NCBI GenBank assembly: GCA_900768625.1
Contig: CAAGDO010000273.1
Location: 1 to 10,252, forward strand
DNA from: Bacteroidaceae bacterium
Lineage (GTDB): Bacteria; Bacteroidota; Bacteroidia; Bacteroidales; Bacteroidaceae
Reading direction: 5' to 3'
Length of the DNA stretch: 10,252 nucleotides
Under the pieces are notes generated by a model. That model worked only from the letters and a program-made list of their open reading frames with translations, was not told where the DNA came from and did not search any database. A program made the position numbers and the translations under genes. This document shows, in pieces, positions 1 through 6,854 of this stretch; position 1 is the stretch's first letter; each line of letters starts with the position of its first letter.

Positions 1-96
1 GCGGCTGAGATGCTCGAGGATGGCGTTGGCCAAGCCCAAATTGCCTTCAGAGTTCTCGAAGTCGATGGGGTTGACCTTGTGGGGCATGGCGCTTGA
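1..96 (-). CDS. purB: Internal fragment of adenylosuccinate lyase, inverted relative to the rest of the gene
   Basis: Read on the minus strand from base 96 to base 1, this stretch encodes 32 residues containing the fumarase/aspartase-superfamily signature GSSxMPHKxNP (here SSAMPHKVNP), then IDFENSEGNLGLANAILEHL. In this superfamily the signature loop closes over the active site. PurB catalyses two steps of purine synthesis, SAICAR to AICAR and adenylosuccinate to AMP. In an intact PurB this segment comes immediately before the residues encoded from base 97 on the plus strand. The last 10 residues here (ANAILEHLSR) are encoded again at 97-126 on the other strand. The piece is therefore real purB sequence in the wrong orientation, most simply an assembly or amplification fold-back and not a separate gene. 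Confidence 0.85.
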
Positions 97-126
97 GCCA
101 ACGCCATCCTCGAGCATCTCAGCCGC
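1..126. repeat. Perfect 30-bp inverted repeat with 66-bp spacer (fold-back junction in purB)
   Basis: Bases 1-30 are the exact reverse complement of bases 97-126; bases 31-96 lie between them. Both arms encode the same PurB residues (ANAILEHLSR). Turning 31-96 around restores continuous PurB from SSAMPHK through ANAILEHLSRKLP, which shows the natural order. The left arm would not then encode the expected upstream PurB sequence, so a simple invertible switch does not explain it. The six bases gccaac at the junction (97-102) would encode Val-Gly in reverse, as expected just before SSAMPHK, so microhomology could have guided the join. Confidence 0.9.
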
Positions 127-495
127 AAACTCCCCATCAGCCGTCTGCAGCGTGACCTGACCGACTCAACCGTCATTCGCAATATCGGTGTTCCCATGGG
201 CCATGCACTCATCGCATTCCAGAGCACGCTCAAGGGCTTGCGCAAGCTCCTGCTCCATGAAGAAAGCATCCGTCGCGACCTCGACAATTGCTGGGCCGTC
301 GTTGCAGAGGCCATTCAGACCATTCTCCGCCGTGAGGCCTATCCTCATCCCTATGAGGCCCTGAAGGCATTGACTCGTACCAACGAAGCCATCACAGAAG
401 AACGTATCCACAACTTCATCGAAGGTCTTGAAGTGAGCGAAGACGTGAAGAATGAACTTCGTGCCATCACTCCCCATAACTACACCGGTATTTGA
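97..495 (+). CDS. purB: Adenylosuccinate lyase, C-terminal part (5' incomplete)
   Basis: The frame is open from base 97 to the TGA at 493-495 and gives 132 residues. It starts ANAILEHLSRKLPISRLQRD and continues with DLTDSTVIRNIGV, an FQSTLKGL helix and a C-terminal domain ending PHNYTGI. This closely matches the C-terminal third of E. coli-type PurB (QRDLTDSTVLRNLG, YQSTLKG, TPANYIG). An in-frame TGA at 94-96 marks the junction with the inverted fragment, so there is no true start here; the ATG at 196 is internal. The frame lacks the N-terminal substrate-binding regions and, in this orientation, the signature loop. The gene is probably intact in the organism and appears broken only because of the fold-back. 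The enzyme is cytosolic and homotetrameric. Confidence 0.93.
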   Translation, partial: ANAILEHLSRKLPISRLQRDLTDSTVIRNIGVPMGHALIAFQSTLKGLRKLLLHEESIRRDLDNCWAVVAEAIQTILRREAYPHPYEALKALTRTNEAITEERIHNFIEGLEVSEDVKNELRAITPHNYTGI

Positions 496-540
496 ACCCT
501 AAGCGACTCCATCGTGTCGCACCAATTCCGAACATAAAAA

Positions 541-600
541 AGGAGGGCTGTGAGCCCGTCCGGGTTCACACCACCTCCTCTCATGCATTCGTGAGAATGC
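541..600. promoter_or_regulatory. Two consecutive RNA hairpins between purB and rluB
   Basis: Hairpin 1 (541-579) pairs aggagg (541-546) with cctcct (574-579). After an internal loop it pairs tgtgagccc (549-557) with gggttcaca (562-570), with one G-U pair and loop gtcc. Hairpin 2 (585-600) pairs gcattc with gaatgc around loop gtga. No T-run follows hairpin 1 on the plus strand. The A-run at 535-541 becomes a T-run after the same stem on the minus strand, so as drawn it is a better minus-strand terminator, although no minus-strand gene is near. It could be a weak purB terminator or a structured leader of the downstream gene. Confidence 0.5.
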
Positions 601-640
601 GCTAGCTCTAACCTATTTATTATTTAAACAACGCAACATT

Positions 641-2014
641 ATGAGCGAAGATTATTTCAACAACAACCGCGGAGGCCGTGACGGTTACACTCCCGGTGAA
701 GGCAACAATTCCGTTGGCGGACACGCTCCCCGTCAGCGCATCAGCCGTGGCGCACGTCCCGCTGGTAGCAGCAATTATTCTGCCCAGCGTAGCAACCAAG
801 GCGGATACAATGCCAACAATGGCGGTTCCTACCGTCCCCGCTACAATCAGAATGGAGGATCATACCATGACAGTGACAACGCTTATCAGAGTCGCGACAG
901 CTATCAGAGCCGCGGTTCCTACCAGCAGCGTGGTGGTGGCTATCAGCCCCGTGAAAACCGCTGGGGAAAGCAGCGTTACGGACAGCCTGGTGATTCCAAC
1001 TATCAGGCTCGCGGTGGACGTTCCGACTATCGTCCCCGCTACAATAACAATGACGATTACTATGCCAACGATGGTGCTCCCTATCAGCAGCCCCGTCAGA
1101 GCCGTGGCGGTTACCAGTCCCGTGGTGGCTATCAGGGTCAGCAGCGTGGTGGTTACCAGGGCGGTCAGAGCCGTGGCGGCTATCAGGGCAACGGAGGCTA
1201 TGGCCAAGGCGGCCAGCGTCGTGGCGGCTATAACCAGAATGCGAAGTATTCGCAGAAGAAGCGCATCGAATATAAGGAAGAGAACTTCGATCCCAACCAG
1301 CCCCTCCGTCTCAACAAGTTCCTGGCCAACGCCGGTGTATGCTCACGCCGTGATGCCGACAAGTACATCCAGGCCGGTGTCGTTTCCGTGAACGGTGAAG
1401 TCGTGACAGAACTTGGCACGAAGGTGCTCCGTACGGATGAGGTTCGTTTCCATGACAACCTCGTGAAGGTGGAGAAGAAGGTATACGTCCTTCTGAATAA
1501 GCCTAAGGGCTACGTGACGACCAGTGAAGATCCCCAGAACCGCAAGACCGTGATGGATCTGGTCAACAATGCATGCCCCGAGCGCATCTACCCCGTAGGT
1601 CGTCTCGACCGTAACACAACGGGCGTTCTGCTCCTCACGAATGACGGAGAACTGGCTTCCAAGCTGACCCATCCCAAGTTCTTGAAGAAGAAGATCTATC
1701 ATGTGACCACAGACCAGAATGTCTCAGCAGCCGACCTTCGTCAGATTGCAGAAGGCATCATGCTCGATGATGGCGAAATCAAGGCAGACGCAGTTGAATA
1801 TGCCAGCGAAACCGACAAGAAGCAGATAGGCATTGAAATCCACAGCGGAAAGAACCGTATCGTGCGTCGTATTTTCGAAAGCCTGGGCTATCATGTGATC
1901 AAGCTCGATCGTGTCTACTTCGCAGGATTGACGAAGAAGAACGTACGTCGTGGTGACTGGCGTTTCCTCACGGAGAAAGAAGTCAACATGCTCCGTATGG
2001 GCGCTTTCGAGTAA
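641..2014 (+). CDS. rluB: RluB/RsuA-type 23S/16S rRNA pseudouridine synthase with RGG-rich N-terminal extension
   Basis: This predicted enzyme isomerises a uridine in ribosomal RNA to pseudouridine in the cytosol. The 457-residue protein has three parts. Residues 1 to about 205 are low complexity, rich in Gly, Arg, Tyr, Gln, Asn and Ser, with eight RGG triplets and repeated RGGYQ units in the last third. Residues about 222-275 are an S4 RNA-binding domain (RLNKFLANAGVCSRRDADKYI, then VVSVNGEVV). Residues about 280-450 are the RsuA/RluB/E/F catalytic domain with VLLNKPKGYVTT, the motif GRLDRNTTGVLLLTNDG carrying the catalytic aspartate (Asp323), and KNRIVRRIFESLGY. The S4-catalytic core has normal family size; the extension is extra. 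The ATG at 641 follows an A/T-rich leader without a Shine-Dalgarno site. RluB is the best guess, but RluF or RsuA specificity cannot be excluded. It may be cotranscribed with purB, since I see no clear promoter motif between them. Confidence 0.9.
   Translation: MSEDYFNNNRGGRDGYTPGEGNNSVGGHAPRQRISRGARPAGSSNYSAQRSNQGGYNANNGGSYRPRYNQNGGSYHDSDNAYQSRDSYQSRGSYQQRGGGYQPRENRWGKQRYGQPGDSNYQARGGRSDYRPRYNNNDDYYANDGAPYQQPRQSRGGYQSRGGYQGQQRGGYQGGQSRGGYQGNGGYGQGGQRRGGYNQNAKYSQKKRIEYKEENFDPNQPLRLNKFLANAGVCSRRDADKYIQAGVVSVNGEVVTELGTKVLRTDEVRFHDNLVKVEKKVYVLLNKPKGYVTTSEDPQNRKTVMDLVNNACPERIYPVGRLDRNTTGVLLLTNDGELASKLTHPKFLKKKIYHVTTDQNVSAADLRQIAEGIMLDDGEIKADAVEYASETDKKQIGIEIHSGKNRIVRRIFESLGYHVIKLDRVYFAGLTKKNVRRGDWRFLTEKEVNMLRMGAFE
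1097..1230 (+). repeat. Imperfect in-frame repeats encoding RGGYQ units within rluB
   Basis: The unit cgtggyggytaycag recurs in frame several times. The 21-base stretches at 1097-1117 (cagagccgtggcggttacca plus g) and 1166-1186 differ only at synonymous third positions. The variation in third positions with a conserved peptide suggests that the repeat is kept at the protein level and is not merely a recent slippage expansion. The tract encodes the part of the disordered extension nearest the S4 domain. Confidence 0.75.
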
Positions 2015-2035
2015 ACAAGGAATAAAGATACAGAT

Positions 2036-2098
2036 GTCGTCTGAATGCAGAAGAACTCAAACTCTAAATCAAATTTTCATCAGAAAAGTTCAGACGAC
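2036..2098. repeat. 10-bp inverted repeat upstream of asnS
   Basis: gtcgtctgaa at 2036-2045 is the exact reverse complement of ttcagacgac at 2089-2098, with 43 bases between the arms. The structure fills the gap between rluB and asnS, and the right arm ends 20 bases before the asnS start codon. It could be a leader stem or a pair of operator half-sites. I see no T-box features and no T-run after the right arm, so it is not a clear terminator. Confidence 0.5.
2080..2096 (+). repeat. 17-bp direct repeat, copy 1 (upstream of asnS)
   Basis: The sequence tcagaaaagttcagacg occurs here and again, unchanged, at 3604-3620. With the next four bases the match is 20 of 21. This copy overlaps the right arm of the inverted repeat at 2036-2098. 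A 17-base identity within 10 kb is not expected by chance. Confidence 0.7.
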
Positions 2099-2118
2099 TT
2101 CACATACACAAAAACGAT

Positions 2119-3537
2119 ATGCAACGTACAAAAATAGTGGATGTGCTCCAGCGCACGGACTATGGAGTGGAAGTTTGCGTGAAAGGATGGGTTCGTACCC
2201 GTCGTGGCAGCAAATCCGTCAACTTCATTGCCTTGAATGATGGCAGCACAATCAAGAATGTGCAGATTGTGGCTGACGTTGAGAAGTTCGACGCCGAAAT
2301 GATCAAACTCATCACGACGGGCGCCTGCCTCAGCGTGGAGGGAACATTGGTTGAAAGTCAGGGTGCCGGTCAGAGCGTGGAAATCCAGGCCAACCGCATC
2401 GAAGTTCTCGGCACCTGCGGTTCGGACTATCCGATGCAGAAGAAAGGACAGAGCTTCGAGTATATGCGTCAGTATGCCCATCTCCGTCTGCGCACGAACA
2501 CCTTCGGTGCCGTGATGCGCATTCGCCACAACATGGCCATGGCCATCCACACCTATTTCCACGAGCACGGGTATGTCTATTTCAACACGCCGCTCATCAC
2601 GGCCCCCGACTGTGAGGGCGCAGGTCAGATGTTCCAGGTAACGACCAAGAACCTCTATGACCTGAAGAAAGATGAAGACGGAAAGATTGACTATTCCGAT
2701 GACTTCTTCGGCAAGCAGACCTCTCTCACCGTGAGCGGTCAGCTTGAAGGCGAGCTGGGTGCAACGGCATTGGGTGCCATCTATACGTTCGGCCCCACGT
2801 TCCGTGCTGAAAACTCCAACACCCCCCGTCACCTCGCTGAATTCTGGATGGTAGAACCCGAAGTCGCCTTCCTCGATCTTTCGGGATTGATGGAACTTGA
2901 AGAAGACTTCATCAAGTATTGCATCCGTTGGGCACTCGAGCACTGCAAGGATGACCTCGAGTTCCTCAACAAGATGATTGACAAGGGCCTGATTGAGCGC
3001 CTTCAGGGTGTGCTCAATTCTGAGTTCGTACATCTGCCCTACACCGAAGGTATCCGCATCCTTCAGGAAGCCATCGCCAACGGTCGCAAGTTCGAGTTCC
3101 CCTGCGAATGGGGTGATGACCTCGCTTCTGAGCACGAACGTTTCCTCGTTGAGGAATACTTCAAGAAGCCCGTCATCATGACCAACTATCCGAAAGCCAT
3201 CAAGGCCTTCTATATGAAGATCGACGAGAATGAATCAGGATTCGGTGGCAAGAGCGGTCAGACCGTGCAGGGAACCGATGTCCTCTTCCCGCAGATTGGC
3301 GAAATCATCGGTGGTAGTGTACGTGAAGAAAGCTACGACAAGTTGATGAATGAAATCGAGGAACGTCATATTCCGATGAAGGATATGGCATGGTATCTCG
3401 ACACCCGCAAGTATGGCTCATGCCCCCACGCAGGTTTCGGTCTCGGCTTCGAGCGTCTGATTCTTTTCGTGACAGGCATGCAGAACATCCGCGATGTCAT
3501 TCCCTTCCCGCGTACTCCGAAGTCGGCAGAGTTCTAA
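2119..3537 (+). CDS. asnS: Asparaginyl-tRNA synthetase
   Basis: The enzyme activates asparagine with ATP and charges tRNA-Asn in the cytosol as a class II homodimer. The 472-residue length is normal for AsnS (466 in E. coli). Residues about 15-100 form the OB-fold anticodon-binding domain (VEVCVKGWVRTRRGSKSVNF, LNDGS, VEGTLV). The catalytic domain follows: TPLITAPDCEGAGQMF, class II motif 2 in GPTFRAENSNTPRHLAEFWM (225-244) with the conserved arginine, and motif 3 in GFGLGFERLILFVTGM (439-454), ending RDVIPFPRTP. The motif-2 NSNTPRHLAEFWMVEPE form is typical of AsnS; AspRS lacks it. The ATG at 2119 lies in an A-rich leader and fits the start of the OB fold. There is a 104-base gap after rluB. 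No disruption is visible. Confidence 0.97.
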   Translation: MQRTKIVDVLQRTDYGVEVCVKGWVRTRRGSKSVNFIALNDGSTIKNVQIVADVEKFDAEMIKLITTGACLSVEGTLVESQGAGQSVEIQANRIEVLGTCGSDYPMQKKGQSFEYMRQYAHLRLRTNTFGAVMRIRHNMAMAIHTYFHEHGYVYFNTPLITAPDCEGAGQMFQVTTKNLYDLKKDEDGKIDYSDDFFGKQTSLTVSGQLEGELGATALGAIYTFGPTFRAENSNTPRHLAEFWMVEPEVAFLDLSGLMELEEDFIKYCIRWALEHCKDDLEFLNKMIDKGLIERLQGVLNSEFVHLPYTEGIRILQEAIANGRKFEFPCEWGDDLASEHERFLVEEYFKKPVIMTNYPKAIKAFYMKIDENESGFGGKSGQTVQGTDVLFPQIGEIIGGSVREESYDKLMNEIEERHIPMKDMAWYLDTRKYGSCPHAGFGLGFERLILFVTGMQNIRDVIPFPRTPKSAEF

Positions 3538-3603
3538 TTCTCCGTCGAATCGCGAGTTTCCGTGAAAACGGTGAACACCGGTAACCCTCAGATTCAGAAG
3601 TTG

Positions 3604-3620
3604 TCAGAAAAGTTCAGACG
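3604..3620 (+). repeat. 17-bp direct repeat, copy 2 (downstream of asnS)
   Basis: This is identical to 2080-2096 (tcagaaaagttcagacg) and is followed by attt where copy 1 has actt. It lies 66 bases after the asnS stop codon. Unlike copy 1 it has no nearby partner arm for a hairpin. Confidence 0.7.
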
Positions 3621-3809
3621 ATTTCTCAATGTGGGAGTTGCCGGTTTTTGGTGTCAATAAGAGAGAAGAGTTCTCTGATTCCGCATACCTTCAGAAGGTC
3701 AGTTCCCTCTTTGATGAGGAGAAAAAGAGAACCAAAATCCCTTTTTATAACCCGTTTTGCTAAACAGACAATAAAATTGAAACCCAACATGACAAAAGTG
3801 GGTTCAACA

Positions 3810-3841
3810 TTTGTCTATTCCAAAACATTTTTTTATTTTTG
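3810..3841 (+). promoter_or_regulatory. Bacteroidota-type sigma-70 promoter for ppdK
   Basis: TTTG at 3810-3813 and TATTTTTG at 3834-3841 match the Bacteroidota -33 (TTTG) and -7 (TAnnTTTG) elements with a 20-bp spacer. Transcription would begin a few bases after 3841, giving a leader of about 60 bases before the ATG at 3910. A stem at 3781-3804 ends 5 bases before the -33 box, where a regulator could bind. Confidence 0.75.
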
Positions 3842-3909
3842 CCTCGTTGTAGGACAAACAGACTTGTTCCTACAATTTCAGAAAGACAATAATTTAAACG
3901 TTTTATACC

Positions 3910-6636
3910 ATGTCTGACGAAAAAAGAGTCTACACTTTCGGCAATGGTAAGGCTGAAGGACGCGCTGACATGCGCAACGAGCTTGGTGGCAAAGGTGCCA
4001 ACCTGGCAGAGATGAATCTGATTGGAGTGCCCGTTCCTCCCGGATTTACAATTACAACAGATGTTTGCAACGAATACTATGCCAAGGGCAAGGAAGCTGT
4101 CGTTGCATTGCTTAAGAATGAGGTGGAAAACGGTCTTCACCTCGTGGAAGAACTGATGAACAGCAAGTTCGGTGACGTTGAAAACCCGTTGCTCCTTTCT
4201 GTTCGTTCTGGTGCTCGTGCATCCATGCCCGGCATGATGGACACCATCCTCAACCTCGGTCTGAATGACGAAGTGGTCGAAGGCTTGGCTCGCAAGACCA
4301 ACAATCCCCGTTTTGCCTATGATGCCTACCGTCGTTTCGTGCAGATGTACGGTGACGTGGTTCTCGGCATGAAGCCCGTGAACAAGGAAGATGAGGATCC
4401 GTTTGAAGTGATCATCAAGGACGTGAAGAAGAACAAGGGCGTAACGCTCGACAACGAACTTGATGTGGAAGACCTCAAGGAACTCGTTGTACGCTTCAAG
4501 AAGGCCATCAAGGAGCAGACCAACCAGGAATTCCCCACGGATCCCGTTGAGCAGCTTTGGGGTGCCATCTGTGCCGTGTTCGATTCTTGGATGAACGAGC
4601 GTGCCATCCTCTATCGTAAGATGGAAGGAATCCCCGCAGAGTGGGGTACCGCTGTGACCGTAATGGCCATGGTATTCGGTAATATGGGCAACACCTCTGC
4701 AACAGGTGTATGCTTCAGCCGTGATGCTGCCACTGGTGAAGACCTCTTCAACGGTGAGTGGCTCGTTAATGCTCAGGGTGAGGACGTAGTAGCCGGTATC
4801 CGCACTCCCCAGCAGATCACCCTCGAAGGTAGCCGCCGTTGGGCAGAGCTCCAGGGTATCAGTGAAGAAGAGCGTCAGGCCAAGTATCCCTCTATGGAGG
4901 AAGCCATGCCTGAGATCTACCGCCAGCTTGACGGTATCCAGACCAAGCTTGAAGAGCACTACCACGACATGCAGGATATGGAGTTCACCGTACAGGAAGG
5001 CAAGCTCTGGTTCCTCCAGACCCGTAACGGTAAGCGTACAGGTGCTGCCATGGTGAAGATCGCCATGGACCTCCTCCGTCAGGGCATGATCGATGAGAAG
5101 ACAGCCATTGAACGTTGCGAGCCCCAGAAGCTCGACGAATTGCTCCACCCCGTGTTCAGCAAGGACGCTTTGGCCAAGGCCAAGGAACTCACCCGCGGTC
5201 TTCCCGCCAGCCCCGGTGCTGCATGCGGTCAGATTGTCTTCTTCGCAGAAGACGCTGCCAAGTGGCACGAAGATGGCCACAAGGTGGTGATGGTTCGTAT
5301 CGAAACCTCTCCCGAAGACCTCGCAGGTATGGCAGTAGCAGAGGGTATCCTCACTGCCCGTGGTGGTATGACCAGCCACGCTGCCGTTGTAGCCCGTGGT
5401 ATGGGTAAGTGCTGCGTCAGCGGTGCAGGTGCCATCAACGTTGACTATAAGAACCGCACCGTAGAAATCGACGGCGTATTGCTCCACGAAGGTGACTACA
5501 TCTCTCTTAACGGTACGAACGGTCGCGTATACAAGGGTGAAATCAAAACCCAGGCAGCTGAACTCTCAGGCGACTTTGCAGCCCTCATGGACCTCTGCGC
5601 CAAGTACACCCGTCTGCAGGTACGCACTAACGCTGATACCCCCCACGATGCTGAGGTAGCCCGCAAGTTCGGTGCTGTTGGTATCGGTCTCTGCCGTACG
5701 GAGCACATGTTCTTCGACAACGAGAAGATCATTGCCATGCGTGAGATGATCCTTGCCCCCGACGTTGAAGGTCGCAAGAAGGCACTTGCCAAGCTTCTTC
5801 CCTATCAGAAGGAAGACTTCAAGGGCATCTTCCGTGCTATGGACGGCTATCCTGTGAACGTACGTTTGCTCGATCCTCCTTTGCATGAGTTCGTACCCCA
5901 CGATCAGAAGGGTCAGGAAGAAATGGCCAAGGCTATGGGCGTGACGGTTGAGTACATCCGTCAGCGCGTGGAAAGCCTCTGCGAGCACAACCCGATGCTC
6001 GGTCACCGTGGTTGCCGTTTGGGTAACACCTATCCTGAAATCACGCAGATGCAGACCCGTGCCATCCTTTCCGCTGCCATCGATCTGAAGCGTGAGGGAC
6101 TTGATCCTCATCCCGAAATCATGGTGCCCCTCACCGGTATCCTCTATGAGTTTGAAGCTCAGGAGAAGGTGATTCGCGACGAAGCAGCAGCCCTCTTCGC
6201 AGAAGAAGGCATTGAAATCCCCTTCAAGGTTGGTACGATGATTGAGATTCCTCGTGCAGCTTTGACTGCCGACCGCATCGCTTCACGTGCTGAATACTTC
6301 AGCTTCGGTACGAACGACCTCACTCAGATGACCTTCGGTTATTCTCGTGACGACATCGCCAGCTTCCTCCCCGTTTATCTCGACAAGAAGATCCTCAAGG
6401 TGGATCCCTTCCAGGTACTCGACCAGAACGGTGTAGGTCAGCTCATCGAAATGGCTGTTGACAAGGGTCGCAGCGTTCGTAAGGATCTCAAGTGCGGTAT
6501 CTGTGGTGAGCATGGTGGTGAACCTTCCAGCGTGAAGTTCTGCCACAAGGTAGGTCTCAACTACGTGAGCTGCTCTCCCTTCCGTGTGCCCATCGCACGC
6601 CTTGCTGCGGCCCAGGCTGCTGTTGAGGAGAAGTAA
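3910..6636 (+). CDS. ppdK: Pyruvate, phosphate dikinase
   Basis: It interconverts pyruvate + ATP + phosphate with PEP + AMP + pyrophosphate in the cytosol. In fermentative Bacteroidota it can serve PEP synthesis or PPi-dependent glycolysis. The 908-residue length is normal. The N-terminal ATP-grasp region includes GGKGANLAEM (near 25-36) and SVRSGARASMPGMMDT (97-112). The swivelling phosphohistidine domain contains GGMTSHAAVVARG with catalytic His490 next to Thr488, the position targeted by the regulatory protein in plants. The C-terminal PEP-binding TIM barrel has GLCRTEHMFF (593-602), RLLDPPLHEF (from 652), FGTNDLTQMTFG (from 799) and GICGEHGGEP with catalytic Cys865. The ATG at 3910 gives the standard N-terminus (VYTFGNGKAEG). 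It is monocistronic by layout: its own promoter upstream and a strong terminator 26 bases downstream. No defect is visible. Confidence 0.97.
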   Translation: MSDEKRVYTFGNGKAEGRADMRNELGGKGANLAEMNLIGVPVPPGFTITTDVCNEYYAKGKEAVVALLKNEVENGLHLVEELMNSKFGDVENPLLLSVRSGARASMPGMMDTILNLGLNDEVVEGLARKTNNPRFAYDAYRRFVQMYGDVVLGMKPVNKEDEDPFEVIIKDVKKNKGVTLDNELDVEDLKELVVRFKKAIKEQTNQEFPTDPVEQLWGAICAVFDSWMNERAILYRKMEGIPAEWGTAVTVMAMVFGNMGNTSATGVCFSRDAATGEDLFNGEWLVNAQGEDVVAGIRTPQQITLEGSRRWAELQGISEEERQAKYPSMEEAMPEIYRQLDGIQTKLEEHYHDMQDMEFTVQEGKLWFLQTRNGKRTGAAMVKIAMDLLRQGMIDEKTAIERCEPQKLDELLHPVFSKDALAKAKELTRGLPASPGAACGQIVFFAEDAAKWHEDGHKVVMVRIETSPEDLAGMAVAEGILTARGGMTSHAAVVARGMGKCCVSGAGAINVDYKNRTVEIDGVLLHEGDYISLNGTNGRVYKGEIKTQAAELSGDFAALMDLCAKYTRLQVRTNADTPHDAEVARKFGAVGIGLCRTEHMFFDNEKIIAMREMILAPDVEGRKKALAKLLPYQKEDFKGIFRAMDGYPVNVRLLDPPLHEFVPHDQKGQEEMAKAMGVTVEYIRQRVESLCEHNPMLGHRGCRLGNTYPEITQMQTRAILSAAIDLKREGLDPHPEIMVPLTGILYEFEAQEKVIRDEAAALFAEEGIEIPFKVGTMIEIPRAALTADRIASRAEYFSFGTNDLTQMTFGYSRDDIASFLPVYLDKKILKVDPFQVLDQNGVGQLIEMAVDKGRSVRKDLKCGICGEHGGEPSSVKFCHKVGLNYVSCSPFRVPIARLAAAQAAVEEK

Positions 6637-6662
6637 AATGAAGTCTCCATAACTAAAGATTC

Positions 6663-6705
6663 AGGCGGCAAGTCTCAGACAACAATGAGGCTTGCCGCCT
6701 TTCTT
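6663..6705 (+). terminator. Intrinsic terminator of ppdK
   Basis: The stem aggcggcaag (6663-6672) pairs exactly with cttgccgcct (6691-6700). It extends inward by tctca/tgagg with one G-U pair, for 15 pairs around an 8-base loop, and is followed by ttctt. It lies 26 bases after the ppdK stop codon. Confidence 0.9.
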
Positions 6706-6854
6706 GATTCTGACATCATCATAGAGAAATCTTCTGATATGAAAGTTTTTGTGGAATAGATTAATAATCGCTCAAAGCAAATGACAAAACGTTTTAAACC
6801 AGATCATATCATGAGGAGATTCTCATCTTTCTCGAAGACAATATTTCCAAGTTG

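Larger units (their letters stand above)
3538..3909. other. 372-bp intergenic region between asnS and ppdK
   Basis: I find no credible gene here; the open frame of 89 codons from 3648 has no recognisable motif. The region holds the second copy of the asnS-flanking repeat (3604-3620), two small perfect hairpins with three-base loops (agagaa/ttctct at 3662-3676 and acctt/aaggt at 3687-3699), a stem aaccca/tgggtt (3781-3786 with 3799-3804) just before the promoter, and the ppdK promoter. The hairpins may help end asnS transcription, but none has a textbook T-tail. Confidence 0.6.

Noticed and set aside
1..126. Invertible phase-variation switch in purB
   Set aside because: Flipping the 66-bp spacer repairs the downstream junction only. 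The left arm would encode AAEMLEDGVG, which does not fit PurB upstream of SSAMPHK apart from Val-Gly. Both arms encode the same PurB residues, so a duplicated overlap from a fold-back explains it better.
166..477. Minus-strand frame of 103 codons opposite purB
   Set aside because: It is antisense to the conserved PurB C-terminus with no independent motif.
678..1391. Second plus-strand frame of 237 codons inside rluB
   Set aside because: It is a frame shadow of the repetitive RGG-coding tract, of low complexity (Ala/Val/Thr/Ile) and ends inside the S4 domain coding region.
2036..2045. Resemblance of gtcgtctgaa to the Neisseria DNA uptake sequence (gccgtctgaa)
   Set aside because: It has one mismatch and every other feature is of Bacteroidota type. 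The match is coincidental, and the sequence is better explained as one arm of a local inverted repeat.
2080..3135. Open minus-strand frame of 351 codons opposite asnS
   Set aside because: It is antisense to a clear, complete asnS, shows no family motif, and is explained by the codon bias of the real gene.
3760..5487. Open minus-strand frame of 575 codons opposite ppdK
   Set aside because: Complementary stop codons are avoided because of codon bias in the highly biased ppdK gene. The translation is rich in His, Thr and Val with no domain, and it begins inside coding DNA.
6793..6799. tttaaac as a programmed -1 ribosomal frameshift site
   Set aside because: The phase relative to the ATG at 6781 is wrong for the X XXY YYZ arrangement, and no clear downstream stem or pseudoknot was seen. 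A simple one-base loss is more likely.
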